64,000 nucleotides of DNA from Arcanobacterium_A hippocoleae_A (GTDB lineage Bacteria > Actinomycetota > Actinomycetes > Actinomycetales > Actinomycetaceae). Made by a program: the position numbers and the translations under genes. This document shows positions 45,155 to 55,744 of the stretch, piece after piece. The notes beneath the pieces were generated by a model. That model did not search any database and was not told where the DNA came from. It saw only the letters and a list, made by a program, of their open reading frames with translations. Where the stretch lies: assembly GCA_040360365.1 (NCBI GenBank), contig CP136412.1, one strand, 5' to 3'. Position 1 is the first letter of the stretch. Each line of letters starts with the position of its first letter.

Positions 45155-45993
45155 TCAGCACACATGCACCTCAGTATTCGCAAAACAGAAAGCGCCAATC
45201 ACTTCACCCCCAGCTGCTGCCGCAGCCCGCGCACTGCCAAGCAGGGTCGCTCCCGTCGTTAATACATCATCAACTAAAATTATTTGTTTTCCGTGCAAGT
45301 CAACAACCGATTTAACTCCTTGCGTTTTCCGATAGCGCGCCGCAAAATCAGCTGTTTTCCGAGGCAGAAATGGAATCTGTGCCCGCAGTTTCTCCAGCAC
45401 GAGTTTGATCTGGAATTTTTTCCGAAGTGCTTCAACCGGTTCCGCAGCAAAAATTTTGCAAGCCCGCAACTCAGCTTCCATGCAATCAGCTGATTATCGA
45501 AACGTCTGCGGAACCCAGAAGGCGCATTTACGATTAACAGTTCGCTCCCAGCCGGATTGAGCTTCGGAAACAGCAATTTCAAATCCGCCTGCGCAGCGCA
45601 CAATATTTGCTGCAGCTCTGCAATTTGCGTACACCAAATCGCGAGCGCCTGCTGTTCAAAGTCGGCAATATTACTGTGTTTCCACTTCACCACAATTTCT
45701 TTTACTGAACCGCGATACCGATTCGGTGAATAGACCGGAAAAATTGCAGTCAATATTTCTCCATTGCGCACTTTCCCCAGCTGCGGATGTAAATCTTGCG
45801 GCAAAGAAACGTCCGCAGCCGGTTCAGCCGGAGTTGTGAGATAAATTGCTCCTCCATCGACACGCTGCCAATCAGCACGAATTTCACTTTTACATCTGCC
45901 GCATAAATCCGCATCCGGTATCCCGCAAAGCAGGCAAGAGCGGGGAAAGATTAAATTAAGCACATCATCGATTAATTTTTGCAAACATTTCAT
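45155..45993 (-). CDS. comF: ComF family phosphoribosyltransferase-like protein (frame-disrupted)
   Basis: A restored 279-residue protein. An N-terminal zinc-finger-like segment (CLLCGIPDADLCGRC, residues ~20-34) is followed by a PRTase fold ending in IILVDDVLTTGATL, the PRPP-binding loop. The frame breaks near 45449-45457 (five A then four T); adding one base joins WKLSCGLAK to FAAEPVEALRKKFQ. ComF supports DNA uptake in competent bacteria; its role in actinobacteria is unclear. It lies between lpqB and hpf on the same strand. Confidence 0.82.
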
Positions 45994-46094
45994 CCCGCCA
46001 GATTAATGCTGCCGGGAATGAAACCGCATTTCATTTACATTGCTGTGAATTCGAAAGTCATTTCCCGCAAATTGTGGACAACCGCAATAACGAA

Positions 46095-46128
46095 ATCATC
46101 CTGCCATTGCCATCATCCTGCCATTGCC
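46095..46128. repeat. 17-bp tandem duplication at the lpqB stop
   Basis: ATCATCCTGCCATTGCC occurs twice head to tail (46095-46111 and 46112-46128). The lpqB stop codon lies in this duplication. Confidence 0.85.
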
Positions 46129-47837
46129 GGCGAACTTACCCCCTCAGCAAACTTTCGCCATGCACCCGAAGCATACTCATAGAGCACCCCCATTTTATCT
46201 GCAAGCAAAACAGAGTTCTCCCCGCGGGCACCGGTAATTTCGACGGCGCCGTCCATGACATTCAAACTCTCATCCGGACCGCCGATCTGCACCTCCACTA
46301 AAGACTCACTCGAATTTAACGCATATCTGCCAAGCACCATCAGCTCAGCATCGCCGGTCCATACCAAATCATTCACATCCGCCAGGCGTTGGGCAAACGG
46401 CATAAACTCGCCCAGCTGCTGCGGCTGCCCACTCGAACTGCGTACAAGAGCTGCTGCGCAAATAACGGTCTTTCCGTCGCGATTATAAACAATTACCGCG
46501 CGGGAACCTTCGCGTGAGATTTTTACAAAATCAATATTTGCACCGGAAAGTTCGGGCACATGCACCTTTTCAACCCGGCCGCTGCCGCTATCAATTACAG
46601 CTAATTCACCCGCTGAAGTTCTTTCCCCGCTCCAAATCCAACCAGCAGAATCGATACTTGGCGGGATCAAATTATTCCCGCGAAGCACATCATGTAAAGA
46701 ACCGTCTCCAAAATTAAGCTGGTAAAGCACTTTGGAATCGTTTCCGAGTGCAGCGCCATAATGCAAATCTTCGCCATAGCTGAGCGCAAGATCCGCAAGC
46801 CCAAGTCCCTTAGTGAAAGTTCCGGAAATCAGTTCTGTGAATTCTTGAGTTTTCCGAGAAACCCGCACAACCGCGTCATTTCGTAACGCAATAACCGGCG
46901 ATTCCTGAAGCGGATAGGTGGTGAATTCTTGACTCGTCTCACCAGATATTTGCACACCGGAAGCTGTTAAAACTGCGTCTTGCGCGACATTCGCCGCACT
47001 GAAGCTAAGCCGATACTGTGCTTGCAAAGTTGCTATTGTTTCTTGCGGAAGCGCCGTCGCACCTGAAGAAAAATCAACTACCGCTACGGAATCGGTTGCC
47101 CGCACCTGCGTCCCGGCAACCACAACGTCCGGCGGAAGCACAGTCCGTACAGCTGCCGCGAGCCATTTTGCCGGTCCTTTTGCAAGACCGCGGGCAATTG
47201 ATCCCGCAAGCCCCTGGCGCGGATACCACCGCACATCTGCAATCATGCTTCTTCCGCTCGAACTGGGGAAATACAATGGAGCTTCAACATAAAGCGAATC
47301 AAACAGTGAACGAGACATAATCAAACCATCGTCAAGCACAGCAATCCGCCATTCTCCATCAGGGTTCCGGATTAAGGAAAACTCAGCAGCAATTTGCGAT
47401 TCCTGGCTTGCAGAAGTATAGAGACCATCTGCATCGATAGTTCCGAGCGCCGGAACCGAAACCCGAAAAGCACCGGACGGAGTTTGGGAAGAAGAAAATG
47501 TTTGACTATCAGGATATATCCGCACTGTTGTCAAAGGATTCCAATTAGCCGACATTTCTTGAGTTAAGAATTGCCGGGCAGCTTTAAAATCGTCAGATAT
47601 CCCAACAGAGGATGCCCGCAAAAATCCGGCGATCACCTGCTCCGCAGTTGCGCCTTTCAGCGGTCCTTTCGGATCGAGAACCACTTTTCCTTCACTTTGC
47701 ACAGCCCGTTCAGCGATTTGTACATCACCGCTGGTTGGAAGCCCCGAGCAGCTGGTGAGAATCAGCCCGAGCATAATTGCCAGCACCGCAAAACACACCC
47801 GCTGCGGATAATTGCGAATATTTTTACTCAACTTCAT
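46113..47837 (-). CDS. lpqB: Lipoprotein LpqB
   Basis: 574 residues when started at ATG 47837 (MKLSKNIRNYPQRVCF), with GAGGG upstream. Lipobox ILTSC at about residues 22-26 makes it a lipoprotein. The N-terminal part carries a GerMN domain (about 80-330; VDFSSGATALPQETI) and the C-terminal part is a beta-propeller-like region. LpqB interacts with the sensor domain of MtrB and modulates MtrAB signalling. The start overlaps the restored end of mtrB, showing translational coupling. Confidence 0.9.
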   Translation of the reverse strand: MKLSKNIRNYPQRVCFAVLAIMLGLILTSCSGLPTSGDVQIAERAVQSEGKVVLDPKGPLKGATAEQVIAGFLRASSVGISDDFKAARQFLTQEMSANWNPLTTVRIYPDSQTFSSSQTPSGAFRVSVPALGTIDADGLYTSASQESQIAAEFSLIRNPDGEWRIAVLDDGLIMSRSLFDSLYVEAPLYFPSSSGRSMIADVRWYPRQGLAGSIARGLAKGPAKWLAAAVRTVLPPDVVVAGTQVRATDSVAVVDFSSGATALPQETIATLQAQYRLSFSAANVAQDAVLTASGVQISGETSQEFTTYPLQESPVIALRNDAVVRVSRKTQEFTELISGTFTKGLGLADLALSYGEDLHYGAALGNDSKVLYQLNFGDGSLHDVLRGNNLIPPSIDSAGWIWSGERTSAGELAVIDSGSGRVEKVHVPELSGANIDFVKISREGSRAVIVYNRDGKTVICAAALVRSSSGQPQQLGEFMPFAQRLADVNDLVWTGDAELMVLGRYALNSSESLVEVQIGGPDESLNVMDGAVEITGARGENSVLLADKMGVLYEYASGAWRKFAEGVSSPAMAG

Positions 47838-49942
47838 CCGCACCCTCATCCAGATTATCTGCTGCATTTTTTCCTGCGGGAGAGCAGCCGCATCCGAGTC
47901 AGTTCCGGCTGACTCCGCTGCTAACTCAGCTTTGATTTGTTCATTACCGAAATTTTTGGCGCTTTTATACTGAGTTTCCGCTTTCGCAGTTTCCTTTTTA
48001 TCGTCCGCGGATTGCTCTGTTTGCGCGTCACGCAGGAAATTTTCTGCTTCGCATTGCGCTCATCTGAAAGCTGCAGCGCAGCCGCCGCAGCTGATTCCGG
48101 AATCCTGGAATCGCCGATATCAGGCACATCGCTAATCTCAGGTAAATCGCTAATCTCAGATCCGGTAACCGGAATCGGTTTTACCAGCTGAATCGGCTTA
48201 ATATACGTGGCCGCGGGCGTTTTCGGGACCGTCAGCAAAAATACTGCACCCACCCCAAGCTCTCCTGCTGCTTCTAAACTCCCGCCATGAATTAATGCGT
48301 CTTCGCGGGCAATTGTCAAACCTAAACCGGTACCGCCCGTCTTTCGCACGCGGGAAGAATCAGCACGCCAGAAACGATCAAATACATGCGCAGCCTGTTC
48401 ATCGCTCAAGCCAATGCCAGCATCACGCACCTCTATTCCTACCGCTGTCTCATTTCCAACTACATTTACATGCACCGGATTTCCGTCGGAATGTTCAAGC
48501 GCGTTAACCACAAGATTCCGCACGATGCGTTCAATTCGCCGCGGGTCAGCTTCCGCAATCGTATTCCCGGAAGCGGCTGTCCGTACAATCACACCGTTAT
48601 CGACGGCCAGCGGATCTAATATCGCGACAATATTCCGGACGATTTCCGCAAGATCAGTTTCCTCAGTCGCCAACGCCATTGCACCGGCATCATAACGTGA
48701 TATTTCAAGTAAATCTGTCAGCATTGTTTCCAAGTTAATTACCTGATCATGCTGTAATTCCGCTGAGCGTTTCAAAATTGGCGGTAATTCATCGCGTTTA
48801 TCGTAAATCAGCTGTCCCGCCATTCGCATCGTTGTCACCGGAGAACGCAGTTCATGCGATACCGCAGATACGAAATTAGTTTGCAATGCTGACATCCGCT
48901 CAAGCTTTGCGAACTGGTCTTCAAGCGATGCTGCCATCAAGTTAAAGGATTTTGCGAGCTGCGCCAGTTCGTCGCTGCCGCTGACTTCCATTCGTGCGGT
49001 GAATTCTCCTTCGGCTAGCTGCCGCGCATTCTGGGAAGCCTCACGGACCGGGCGCAGTACAAGCCGCAAAATTGCATAAGTAAGCAGCGCAATAAGCATT
49101 CCAAATACTACAACAGCGACGGCTAACACCCGCTGAGTAGTTTGCAATAATTTCTGCTGTGTTTCCAGCGAAAAGATTGCATAAAACTCATATTGACCTG
49201 AGTTCGGAATGTAAATTGATGTCCCCATCAGCACACCGGGAACGTTTCCGATGTCCGGCTGCATGATTTTTACCGACTGCCAGGCAATATCTTTCGATTC
49301 CACGACGGCGCGCTTCAGCTCATCAGAAATCAGCGGATGAATTTTTGCTGCCGGAGCAGTTGCCGGTTCAACAATTTGATTCGTGTTTGCAGGCTGCCCT
49401 GGAGAACGCACCAGCAATGCCCCGAGCATTCCCCTGTTCCGATCGTACATTTTTGAAACAAGATTGTTCGCAACCTGCTGAGTCTGCCCGGATGCGGATA
49501 CAGCTGCCGCCAAAAAGTTCGACTGCGCAGTATTTGCGTCTGCACTGAACTCTTGGATATAAGAAGTTGTCGCCTGGTGAAAAATAGAAGCACTGAGCTG
49601 CTTCGTAATTAAGATTCCAGCGAGAGCGGTAATGAGCAGTCCGCCGACAAGAATTATTGAAGCAACACGAATCCGCAGCGAAGAAGCCCAATATTCGGTA
49701 ACTGCGTCAACCCACGAAGCGATTTTCTCGAATGGACTTAAAATCTCGGCTGCCGGATCAGGATCTGCAGCAACTCCGGAAAAAGGCTCACTGTACTCAC
49801 TGCGCTCGCTAATATCATCGCTTTCAGCTCCCGCCGTCGGGATTGTTTCGCGGGGCGATGAGTGCACATCAGCGGCTGTGAAGCTGCTGCCGTAATCAGC
49901 TTTCCGGCTATTAAGCTCTTGTAGTCTCGGAGTCGCCGTCAA
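47824..49942 (-). CDS. mtrB: Sensor histidine kinase MtrB (tail frame-disrupted twice)
   Basis: Two membrane segments (about residues 93-115 and 265-290) flank an extracytoplasmic sensor; then HAMP (RLVLRPVREASQNARQLAEG), a dimerisation/phosphoacceptor helix FVSAVSHELRSPVTTMRMA, and the HATPase with NLVVNALEHSDG, VRDAGIGLSD and GGTGLGLTIARE. The uncorrected frame stops at 47921 (673 aa). Adding one base at four T (48040-48043) and one at six T (47867-47872) gives an acidic, Ala/Glu-rich tail ending DEGADEVE at 47824 (706 aa), overlapping the lpqB start. MtrB with MtrA controls cell-wall and osmotic homeostasis. Confidence 0.92.
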
Positions 49943-50027
49943 TACATTTTCACCTTTTCTGATTCACGCGAACCGTTTACAAACGAATGATGCAATTTCA
50001 TGAAACAGGTGCGCCGTACACCGGTTC

Positions 50028-50708
50028 TTACTCTCGGCCGGATCCTGCACGGTACCCAACACCGCGCACGGTCAATACCACTTCCGGATTATCCGGATCC
50101 CGCTCGACTTTCGCGCGCAGCCGCTGAATATGCACATTCACCAGACGTGTATCTGCACTATGCTTGTATCCCCACACAATTTCAAGGAGTTCTTCACGGG
50201 AAAATACTTGGAACGGTTTCCGCGCCAGCACTGTCAGCAGCTCAAACTCAAGCGGCGTTAAATGCAGCACCGTATCATTGCGGCGCACTTCATGTGCTGT
50301 GAGGTCAATCTGCAAATCTGCAATTTTCAGCGTCTCAGATTCCGGTTCGCGGCGGCGGAAACGAGTTTTGATTCGCGCAAGTAAGACAGAATTATCGAAA
50401 GGTTTCGTAACGTAATCATCCGCACCGGCTTCGAGCCCCTTTATTACATCCGTCGAATCTGTTTTTGCGCTCATCATGATAATCGGGACGTCGGATTCTT
50501 CACGCAGTCCGCGGCAAACAGAAACTCCGTCCAATCCGGGAAGCATTACGTCAAGCAATACTAAATCTGGATGTTCCGCACGGAAAATCGGGAGCACTTT
50601 CGCACCATTTGCACACACTGTAGCCGTGTATCCTTCCGATTCGAGCAGAATTGCCACCATCTCGGAAATACCTGGATCATCGTCCACCACAAGGATACGC
50701 TGGTTCAT
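50028..50708 (-). CDS. mtrA: DNA-binding response regulator MtrA
   Basis: 226 residues, OmpR/PhoB class. The receiver domain has the acidic pocket VVDDD (residues 7-11), phosphoacceptor Asp in LVLLDVMLPGLDG (near 53) and Lys in DDYVTKPFD (near 102). The winged-helix domain has LTPLEFELLTVLARKP and VNVHIQRLRAKVE, ending VLTVRGVGYRAG. It is the first gene of mtrA-mtrB-lpqB and an essential regulator of wall synthesis and division in several actinobacteria. Confidence 0.97.
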   Translation of the reverse strand: MNQRILVVDDDPGISEMVAILLESEGYTATVCANGAKVLPIFRAEHPDLVLLDVMLPGLDGVSVCRGLREESDVPIIMMSAKTDSTDVIKGLEAGADDYVTKPFDNSVLLARIKTRFRRREPESETLKIADLQIDLTAHEVRRNDTVLHLTPLEFELLTVLARKPFQVFSREELLEIVWGYKHSADTRLVNVHIQRLRAKVERDPDNPEVVLTVRGVGYRAGSGRE

Positions 50709-51248
50709 TTTCTCTGAATTCTCCCTACTTTACTTTTGCTGCGATTTTCAAATATTCGATTTTGCATCTGTTTTGCATTTGCACTCTTTTCCCGTTCAGC
50801 TGCGCGCACTGCCTGTATTCTTCTGATTGAACTTTTCGGGTCCGCAGCAGCAGCTTACCGCAATACACACTTACGATAGACCGCTGCACTGTACAAACAC
50901 ACCGTTGCAAGCACAAACGCCCCGGAAAATCACGGCATTGCGCAACCTGCATGAATCTATCTTACATATCTTTCGATATCTGCTGCTGATACTGCGGTCT
51001 GCCGTGTATCGGAATTCCGGATAAACGGTAAGATTCACAGCCGATTTCTCCGTTTATGCTGTACATATCCGCGGATTATATTCTCGCCGCCCGGATAGTG
51101 CAGATTTAATTTTCAAATTCATATAAACCTGAAATTACCTCGCTACCAGCTGAAACCAACACATTTACATATTGATTTCAGCTAGACTTTCCCTAGATTC
51201 CCGCAATTTTACTGCGAATCAACGAATATTCAGCCACCAGGAGCGCAG
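50709..51248. other. Divergent regulatory region of mtrA
   Basis: 540 bp with no supportable gene, between mtrA (minus) and the glycerophosphodiester-type membrane protein (plus). It should contain both promoters. I see no long hairpin or clear operator. Confidence 0.45.
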
Positions 51249-52457
51249 ATGAACATTCCGCCTATAAATTACGACGGTAAAGATAGCGATAAGAAACCTG
51301 ATAATCAGGACGGCCAGTCACAATCCAATGCTGTCGGAAATATTAATCAACAGGATAGTTTTGGATATGAAAAACCGGATGCAAGCAATTCAGATCAGCA
51401 GGATCTGGTGCAGCCGCCGCAATACAATGATTACAGCCAGTACGGACAATACGGGCAGTATGGTCAGTACGGAAAAGCTGATTCAAATGCGCAGGCTTTT
51501 ACTTCCGGCTACCGCACAGTAATTCCAATGCGTCCGCTCGGAGTCGGCGATACGCTTGATTCGGTAATCCGCCTAATCAAGTTCAATCCAAAAGCTTTTA
51601 TCATTTTCCCGCTCATTATTTCGGTAACTTTCAGCATCTTCTCGCTGCTGATTGAATCCGCAGTTGGTGAAACTTCGCTTTCGCCGATGTCTTCACTTTT
51701 CGACTTTAATCTGGAAAGTACTGATTCTCTCGACAGTTCCTACCCGGAACTTTTTAGTCTTGGTGCCCTTGGTGTAACTTTCTTTATTTCGATGGTATTT
51801 TCAATTGTCCAATATGCAATCTTAAACGTTGCCGGCACCCGTGTGACTATTGCTTCCGTACGCGGATATCATCTCTCGCTGCGCGATACATGGCAGCTTA
51901 TCCGCCCGCGCTTTTGGAAGCTTTTCTTCCGCATCATCGGTCTGGTTATCCTAAACACTATTATTTTTTCGCTATTCATACTCATTCCGATAGCGGTAAT
52001 TTTCGTGGGCACTTCTGCGCTGAGCGGCATATCTGACAGCAGCTTAATTCTCATCATAATTCTGGGCGTGTTTTTATTTATCACTGCCATCATCGCTGTT
52101 TACACCCGGCTGATGATTTCGTTCTCAGCTCTCGTTGCAGAGGACTGCGGACCGATTACCGCAATTAAGCGCTCGTGGAGTCTCACTCGCGGATCTTTTT
52201 GGCATATCTTCGCGCTAATCGCATTTTCTTTTGTCTTCGTGTCAGTAATCTTCTTTACGATTTCATTCTTCCTCGGATTCGCAGCATTATTTATCGCCGG
52301 CATATCCGAAGGTGCGGCGGCAGTCGGAATTATAATTTCCGCACTCACGGTATTGTTTATGGAAGTTTTCATTTACCCATTCTTCACAGCTCTCACGAAT
52401 ACGATATACGTGAATATGCGTTTTAAGAGAGAATTTCCATCAGCAGCTGCTCTATGA
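51249..52457 (+). CDS. Membrane protein with glycerophosphodiester phosphodiesterase membrane-domain-like region
   Basis: 402 residues. The first ~85 are hydrophilic and Asn/Gln/Asp-rich with a repeat of Tyr-Gly-Gln (about 58-75), typical of disordered N-termini. Then RTVIPMRPLGVGDTLDSVIR precedes about six membrane helices, as in actinobacterial proteins next to mtrA. CAGGAG precedes the ATG. It is the first of a plus-strand cluster with DUF4129, DUF4350, MoxR and DUF58 genes. Function unknown. Confidence 0.8.
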   Translation: MNIPPINYDGKDSDKKPDNQDGQSQSNAVGNINQQDSFGYEKPDASNSDQQDLVQPPQYNDYSQYGQYGQYGQYGKADSNAQAFTSGYRTVIPMRPLGVGDTLDSVIRLIKFNPKAFIIFPLIISVTFSIFSLLIESAVGETSLSPMSSLFDFNLESTDSLDSSYPELFSLGALGVTFFISMVFSIVQYAILNVAGTRVTIASVRGYHLSLRDTWQLIRPRFWKLFFRIIGLVILNTIIFSLFILIPIAVIFVGTSALSGISDSSLILIIILGVFLFITAIIAVYTRLMISFSALVAEDCGPITAIKRSWSLTRGSFWHIFALIAFSFVFVSVIFFTISFFLGFAALFIAGISEGAAAVGIIISALTVLFMEVFIYPFFTALTNTIYVNMRFKREFPSAAAL

Positions 52458-52561
52458 AGCAAGCGAACAATACGGCACCAGCACCGGCAGTGCCTTTCAG
52501 ACACACAATGGTTCCTCACAGCTGTGAGTAACCAACTACTGCACTCTCATCACCAGGCACG

Positions 52562-53410
52562 ATGATGAATGTACCGGTTATTTTCAATCCAAGACACAGC
52601 TTCCCCAAAGGAGCTGCAGTTATTGCTGCGAAAAATCCATTCCGAATTATTGGCATGATAATCAGCGGCGCCTTTTTGAAATCGACGGCACCGCTGATTC
52701 TCCAATCCGATTACACTCCGGCTGCTCCTGATGCGGAACAGGCACGCAAACTCGCAGTTGAAGAACTTTCACGAGTGAAATATCAAACGAACGATTCTCT
52801 CTGGGACCGATTATTGGAGTGGTTTTCATCGCTGCTGGATCGGCTGTTTTCGGGGCAGACAGGGTCGCTTTCAATTTCGGAAATTCTCACACTGGTACTA
52901 ATTGGAATTGTAATTATCGCGTTGATTATTTTCGCATTTCGAATTGGGGTTCGTCTCCGAAATAAGAAGACTGAAAACCGAAAAGAAACCCAAAATCAAA
53001 GTTTATTCCTGAATGACTCGCGCTCTGCTGCGGAACTCTTTGCTGCAGCCGATTCAGCAGAGCAAGCCGAAGACTTCAGCACTGCCGCAATTGAGCGTTT
53101 CCGCGGTGTAATCAGAAATCTTGATGAACGCAAGCTAATCTTGCTTCATCCGGGGATGACTGCGTTCGAAGCAACAAGACAGGCAGTTGAATCCTGCGGC
53201 GCGCATGACTTATTTTTCGACTGCGCACAATGGTTCAACAATATTTTTTACGGCTCGGCTGAAGCTGATTTTACTGCTGCTGAACGTACTTCCCAGCTTG
53301 CACAGTATGTACGTGAATTTTCCGAAAACCGCCCAAAAGGTTTCCGCAACGGCGTGAATTCACGCCTCCGAGACAGTGAACAGCAGCAGATTGGAGGATT
53401 TTTCGAATGA
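52562..53410 (+). CDS. DUF4129 domain protein
   Basis: 282 residues. A hydrophobic N-terminus is followed by TDYTPAAPDAEQARKLAVEELSRVKYQ-type sequence (here SDYTP), a membrane helix (ILTLVLIGIVIIALIIFAF, about 100-122) and a cytoplasmic C-terminal DUF4129 region with DERKLILLHPGMTAFEA and FDCAQWFNNIFYG. The start is uncertain: ATG 52562 has no good ribosome site and the true start may be further in. The stop overlaps the next gene (ATGA). Confidence 0.75.
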   Translation: MMNVPVIFNPRHSFPKGAAVIAAKNPFRIIGMIISGAFLKSTAPLILQSDYTPAAPDAEQARKLAVEELSRVKYQTNDSLWDRLLEWFSSLLDRLFSGQTGSLSISEILTLVLIGIVIIALIIFAFRIGVRLRNKKTENRKETQNQSLFLNDSRSAAELFAAADSAEQAEDFSTAAIERFRGVIRNLDERKLILLHPGMTAFEATRQAVESCGAHDLFFDCAQWFNNIFYGSAEADFTAAERTSQLAQYVREFSENRPKGFRNGVNSRLRDSEQQQIGGFFE

Positions 53411-54689
53411 CTTCCGCAATCGCCGAAAAATCAAATTCACTGCCGACGGGAATCCAATTTTCTGCTGCAAAATCTGCCGGCAGCGGAAAGAAAAACGGAA
53501 AGTTCCCAACCGTTCTCGTCACGATTTTAGTGATTGCGATTATCGGCGCACTCGTTGCAAATACTTTTCTGCGGCAGGAAACAAATAACCGCTTTCTCAG
53601 CGCTGATTCGACTTCCGCCAACGGCGCCGGCGCACTTGCCGCGCTGCTGCGCAGCACCGGAGTTGAGTTTATCAATGTTGAAGATCAGCACAAGATATCG
53701 CAAATTTCGGATCAGAGCACAGTTGTGCTGGTTAATCCGGAATTTTTGCACGAATCAGATATCAAAAAATACAAGATTCCGGTGCCGCTGTGCTGCTGCT
53801 GGTGAATGAGTTCGGATATTTTCTTCCAGAATGGGGAATCGAAGCAACTACGGTGCAAGCGAAAACCGATTCACATAAGCTTTCAGAATCAAAAAATTCA
53901 GCACAACTATCGGAAAATACGCCTTTAGATTCGCCGTTCAGCTCGAAATGGGAGCGGTACTATAACCGTCATAAAGATGCACCCATTTTACCTGCCCGGT
54001 GCAACTTTGCTCCTGCGGTGCGCGCTGAAAAGATTGGTCCGGTCCAAGATATTTTCACCGGGTTTGACTTCAGTGAAGCGGCATGTTTCCGCACCGATTC
54101 GCGAAACGGAACAAAAGAAGCTGCGGCTGCGCTGATTTCCTCTGCAAAATACCCGAATGTGTACGCTTTTTCAGCACCAGTCACATTCACCAATGCATTT
54201 TTAGCACACGCAGGAAATGCCGCTTTTGCACTGAATTTACTCGGTGCAAAACCGACGCTTTACTGGGTGGAAAATTACAGCTCACCAGAGCAATTCGATG
54301 ACAATTCAAACCCTGCAGACAGTGCGGAACTGCCGGAATGGATTTCAATTTTTGCGATCGCATCGCTTCTTTCCGGATTCTGGTTCGTACTCTATCAGGG
54401 GCGAAGATTCGGTAAGCTTGTCCCCGAACCGCTGCCGGTAGTGGTACCAAGCGGCGAGACAGATTTCGGCCGTGCGCAGCTCTATGCGCAAGGGAAAGAC
54501 TTTACATATCTGGCACGAATCATCCGCAACGAGTTCTTAATGAAATATGCGAAAACAGAGCTAAATGGGGTGAATCCTGCTGAACAGAATGATCGGTCAA
54601 TAGCTATCAGCAAGATAGTTGACACGCTGCACAAACGCAGCGGGCAATCGCCTGATTATCTCGCTGACGTACTTTTTCCCGTCCAATAA
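53407..54689 (+). CDS. DUF4350 domain protein (frame-disrupted)
   Basis: A restored 427-residue membrane protein. It starts at ATG 53407, overlapping the previous stop, with a helix at about 38-58 (TVLVTILVIAIIGALVANTF). The frame breaks at six A (53764-53769); one added base gives SDIKKIQDSGAAVLLLVNEFG. The DUF4350 core contains ALAALLRSTGVEF, and the C-terminal part has a second helix (ISIFAIASLLSGFWFVLYQGR). This family always sits beside MoxR and DUF58 genes, suggesting one membrane-associated complex. Confidence 0.78.
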
Positions 54690-54751
54690 AAACAAAATCA
54701 GAATTGAAAATACTGCAAAAAGAACTCGCGGATTTAACAAAGGAACTGTAA

Positions 54752-55744
54752 ATGAGCAATACAATGAACTCGAATCCGGCAGCAGTCCCGGCACAGTCTG
54801 CCGCTTTCGAAAAATTTCAGGCAATCCGATCTGAGATTGCGAAAGCGGTTGTCGGGCAGGAAGCTGCGGTAACTGCGATTTTAATCGGGCTATTAACTGA
54901 TGGGCATGTGCTGCTTGAAGGCGTTCCGGGAACGGCAAAAACGCTTCTGGTAAAAGCGCTCGCCAAAGCCGTAAATCTTGAAACAAAGCGAGTTCAGTTC
55001 ACCCCGGATTTAATGCCGGGAGATCTCACTGGTTCCTTAATCTACAATTCGGCAAGCGCTGAATTTACTTTCCGTCCCGGTCCGATATTCACCAATATCC
55101 TGCTCGCAGATGAAATCAATCGTACTCCGCCAAAAACACAATCAGCGCTGCTTGAGGCGATGGCTGAAAAGCAGGTCACGATAGATGGAGAGCCGCGTCC
55201 GCTTGCATCTCCATTCCTTGTAGTGGCTACGCAAAACCCGATCGAATATGAGGGGACGTACACTCTGCCGGAGGCGCAGCTTGACCGTTTTCTGCTAAAA
55301 ATCAATCTCGACCTCCCTGCGGCGCCGGCAGAGCTGGAAATTCTCCGTCGGCATTCACAAAACTTTAATCCGATAAATCTTGACTCTGCCGGAATCGTCG
55401 GTATCGCAGCCGCAGATGATATCTTCACGGCACGGGAAGAAGTAAGCCGCGGAGAAATTCACGACGATATTTTGCACTATATTGTGCAGGTTGTGCATGC
55501 CACCCGAACTTCCCCAGCCACTGTCCTTGGAGTATCTCCGCGCGGCGGGGTAGCAATGTTAAATGTTGTCCGTGCATGGGCGTGGCTGAACGGGAGAAAT
55601 TACGTAATTCCTGATGATGTGAAAGTACTCGCGCCAGCTGTGCTCACACACCGGATTAAGCTTGCTCCGGAAGCTGAACTTGATGGGCTCACTCCGGAAA
55701 ATGTGATTTCTGCTGTTCTTGACACTGTGCCGGTGCCGCGCTGA
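54752..55744 (+). CDS. MoxR-type AAA+ ATPase
   Basis: 330 residues. Walker A GVPGTAKTLLVKALA (near 62), Walker B ILLADEINRTPPKTQSALLEAM (near 118), sensor region VVATQNPIEYEGTYTLPEAQLDRFL and the C-terminal lid match the MoxR family. These ATPases act as chaperones for metalloenzyme or wall complexes with DUF58 partners. AAAGGA precedes the ATG. Its stop overlaps the DUF58 start (ATG of the next gene begins at 55744). Confidence 0.93.
   Translation: MSNTMNSNPAAVPAQSAAFEKFQAIRSEIAKAVVGQEAAVTAILIGLLTDGHVLLEGVPGTAKTLLVKALAKAVNLETKRVQFTPDLMPGDLTGSLIYNSASAEFTFRPGPIFTNILLADEINRTPPKTQSALLEAMAEKQVTIDGEPRPLASPFLVVATQNPIEYEGTYTLPEAQLDRFLLKINLDLPAAPAELEILRRHSQNFNPINLDSAGIVGIAAADDIFTAREEVSRGEIHDDILHYIVQVVHATRTSPATVLGVSPRGGVAMLNVVRAWAWLNGRNYVIPDDVKVLAPAVLTHRIKLAPEAELDGLTPENVISAVLDTVPVPR

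Noticed and set aside
47837..49942. MtrB-LpqB fusion protein
   Set aside because: Correcting only one of the two breaks would fuse them, but correcting both gives a proper stop overlapping the lpqB start, which fits the family.
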